Shown here: in pieces, positions 62,275-64,000 of the stretch
Layout: every line of letters starts with the position of its first letter
Numbering within the stretch: the stretch's first letter is position 1
Assembly: GCF_004310325.1 (NCBI RefSeq)
Contig: NZ_SIRT01000002.1
Location: forward strand, 310,001 to 374,000
Direction of reading: 5' to 3'
Length of the DNA: 64,000 nt
Source of the DNA: Hyunsoonleella flava
GTDB taxonomy: Bacteria; Bacteroidota; Bacteroidia; Flavobacteriales; Flavobacteriaceae
Program-made: the position numbers and the translations under genes
Notes under the pieces: generated by a model
Databases searched by the model: none
Seen by the model: the letters and a program-made list of their open reading frames with translations, nothing else
Told to the model about the DNA's origin: nothing

Positions 62275-63652
62275 AAAAGCCATTCCTTCCTCATTTAGAG
62301 ACCCTTCAGGTTATGTGTTTTTAGACAATGGTGTTATTAAACGAGTTATTAAGCCTATTTATTTTGAACAGTACAAATCCCTAAGAGATTCAGGCTTTTA
62401 TAAAAGATTGTTCAATAACAACATTTTGATTCCTCATGAGGAACTCTCAAGCACAAGTTCTGATATTATTATCCAACCAGAACAAATACCATTCATTACA
62501 TATCCTTACGAGTGGTGTTTTAATCAATACAAAGAAGCGGCATTATTAACTTTAAAACTTCAAAAATTTAGTCTGGATCAAGGGTATTCATTAAAAGATG
62601 CTTCAGCGTTCAATATTACATTTCATCAGGGGTCTTCAATTTTTATAGATACACTATCCTTTGATTTTTATAAAGAAAACTACCCTTGGCGTGCTTATAA
62701 ACAGTTTATTTCACATTTTTTAGCACCACTTCTTCTGGCACATTATCATGGTTCTCAATCGCTTAAATTAATGCGTGAGTTTATTGATGGTATTCCGCTA
62801 AGAATGCTATCGTCTATGTTGCCTTTTAAGTCTAAACTAAATCCAATTATATATACAAATGTTCACCTATTGGCAAAATTTGAAGGTAAACATAGCGAAA
62901 ACTATAAAGGAGAGGCTAAGGTAAAATCTTTATCAAAAGGAGGTCAGTTAAAGATTATTGAGAGTTTGTATGGCTTTGTTAAAAAGTTGAAATTAAAAGA
63001 ATATACCGAATGGGGCAATTATTATGATAAAACCAATTATTCCGATACTTCTTTTGGTTTGAAAGCTGAGGTAATCAATACTTGGGTGTCTAAATTAAAC
63101 CCTCAAAATATTATTGATATAGGTGGTAATGATGGGACTTTTGTAAGAGCAATTGCCAGTAAGGTAAAGCAGGCATTAGTTTGTGATATAGATAATAATG
63201 CTGTAGATTTTAATCATCTAAAAGTTAAGAAGCATAAGGAAAATTATATGTTGCCCTTCGTTTTAGACGTTTTAAACCCATCTGCTTCTATTGGATTTAA
63301 TAATAAGGAAAGGGCTTCTTTTCTGCAAAGAATCAAAGATTTTAATTTAGATGTAACTTTGGCCTTAGCGCTAATTCATCATATGACCTTGTCGGGTAAT
63401 GTAACTTTTCATATGTCTGCCCGATTTTTTGCTTCATTTTCCAAAATTTTAATACTTGAATTTCCTAAAAAGAATGATTCATGGGTAGAGCGCTTATTAA
63501 ATTCTAAAGCAGAGTTTAAGAATCATTTTGATTTTTATTCCTTAGAGAATTTTGAAAAAGCGTATTCAGAGTTTTTTGAAACTGTAGAAAAAAAAGAAAT
63601 TGAGGGTAGCGAAAGAGTGATGTTTTTATTGAAAAGAATAAAGGATGTTTAA
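62264..63652 (+). CDS. class I SAM-dependent methyltransferase-like protein
   Basis: 462 residues from a GTG start. The C-terminal third carries a SAM-binding motif, NIIDIGGNDGTFVRAIASKV, then ALVCDIDNNAVDFNHLK and the later ALALIHHMTLSGN. The N-terminal 250 residues (LRDSGFYKRLFNNNILIPHE, YPYEWCFNQYKEAALLTLKL) look like a separate domain I do not recognise. The substrate is unknown. It overlaps its neighbours on both sides, so the cluster is an operon. Confidence 0.8.
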   Translation: MTPKKAIPSSFRDPSGYVFLDNGVIKRVIKPIYFEQYKSLRDSGFYKRLFNNNILIPHEELSSTSSDIIIQPEQIPFITYPYEWCFNQYKEAALLTLKLQKFSLDQGYSLKDASAFNITFHQGSSIFIDTLSFDFYKENYPWRAYKQFISHFLAPLLLAHYHGSQSLKLMREFIDGIPLRMLSSMLPFKSKLNPIIYTNVHLLAKFEGKHSENYKGEAKVKSLSKGGQLKIIESLYGFVKKLKLKEYTEWGNYYDKTNYSDTSFGLKAEVINTWVSKLNPQNIIDIGGNDGTFVRAIASKVKQALVCDIDNNAVDFNHLKVKKHKENYMLPFVLDVLNPSASIGFNNKERASFLQRIKDFNLDVTLALALIHHMTLSGNVTFHMSARFFASFSKILILEFPKKNDSWVERLLNSKAEFKNHFDFYSLENFEKAYSEFFETVEKKEIEGSERVMFLLKRIKDV

Positions 63653-64000
63653 ATTAAGGTCACGAATATTAGCCTTTCTTGAAAGTAAAAAGGAATATCC
63701 CATAATAGCAGCTATAGCAACAGGTTTATATCCGTTTCTATATTATTACAATTCTAATTTTACACTGGTTAATTCTTGGGAACAGTTTGGGTTTTTCATT
63801 TTGTGCTATGTTTTTATTCCAATTTGTGTTTTTTATTTACTGTACATATTTTTTGAGAGAATAGATAAAAATAAAAGATATCTTAAATACTTAATCCCTA
63901 TTTTTAATCTAATTACTTTTAGTGCTTTTGTGGTTATTTCAACTTATGGCTTCAAAACTAAAGCTTTAGTATTAGCAATTACGGTTGCTATTTTGATAGG
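63645..64000 (+). CDS. membrane protein, 5' part only (window edge)
   Basis: Open from ATG to the end of the window, at least 118 codons. It starts FKLRSRILAFLESKKEYPII and has three to four hydrophobic segments (AAIATGLYPFLYYY, FGFFILCYVFIPICVFYLLY, IFNLITFSAFVVI). This looks like the membrane N-terminus of a larger protein, possibly an LTA-synthase- or phosphoethanolamine-transferase-like sulfatase, but the catalytic part lies outside. The start overlaps the methyltransferase stop by 8 bases. Confidence 0.6.
   Translation, partial: MFKLRSRILAFLESKKEYPIIAAIATGLYPFLYYYNSNFTLVNSWEQFGFFILCYVFIPICVFYLLYIFFERIDKNKRYLKYLIPIFNLITFSAFVVISTYGFKTKALVLAITVAILI

Overview
The window is chromosomal DNA from a member of the Bacteroidota, most probably a marine-type Flavobacteriaceae. 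It is AT-rich. Many promoters carry the Bacteroidota -7 element TAnnTTTG, and genes mostly lack Shine-Dalgarno sequences. The tmRNA tag reads GENNYALAA. The gene content includes rsfS-ftsH-LUD-cdsA-psd-ACBP, a BNR-repeat surface protein and several small lipoproteins. No phage, transposase, CRISPR array, rRNA or tRNA was seen. The only stable RNA gene recognised is ssrA.

Layout. 1-10 kb: valS, then a minus-strand run (rsfS, ftsH, LUD protein, cdsA, psd, acyl-CoA-binding protein) joining protein quality control to phospholipid synthesis, then birA, pyrE and a NUDIX hydrolase. 10-18.6 kb: M14 peptidase, SulP transporter, a repeat-bounded lipoprotein cassette, coaD, ddl, a PASTA protein and an RluD-type pseudouridine synthase. 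18.6-24.2 kb: two secreted or lipoprotein genes, a decayed duplication junction (yaaA 5' piece fused to rluD 3' piece), a racemase-family gene, yaaA, a TPR protein and the tiny ribosomal protein bTHX. 24.3-29.3 kb: a glycosylase-like gene with an in-frame repeat, aldo/keto reductase, rhlE-type helicase and small conserved proteins.

29.3-36.6 kb is a complete tryptophan operon, reading trpL-(GIY-YIG)-trpE-trpG-trpD-trpC-trpF/trpB-trpA-DUF805 on the minus strand. It begins with a promoter, a leader peptide with three consecutive Trp codons and a strong terminator hairpin, which is a classic attenuator. A stand-alone GIY-YIG nuclease gene flanked by short palindromes sits between the attenuator and trpE. 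trpF and trpB form one open frame.

36.7-44 kb: a MarR regulator with a palindrome over its promoter, two thioredoxin-like proteins, two rhodaneses, and a LacI regulator facing kdgK-eda (KDG kinase, KDPG aldolase) with two matching operators between them. 44-50.2 kb: a secreted coiled-coil protein with five 201-bp tandem repeats, a 1080-residue BNR-repeat protein, and ssrA. 50.4-57.3 kb: a saccharopine-dehydrogenase-like enzyme, a B12-binding radical SAM protein with small membrane proteins, and a creD operon with its own winged-helix regulator and two copies of one palindromic operator. 57.3-64 kb: small proteins, kdsA, typA and the start of a methyltransferase/membrane-protein cluster cut by the window edge.

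Several families of short palindromic intergenic repeats run through the window. The main one (five copies of about 76-143 bp, conserved ends, variable hairpin centre) lies in otherwise empty gaps, including inside the trp operon. Coordinates and motifs were read by eye. Family names come from recalled motifs, not database searches.
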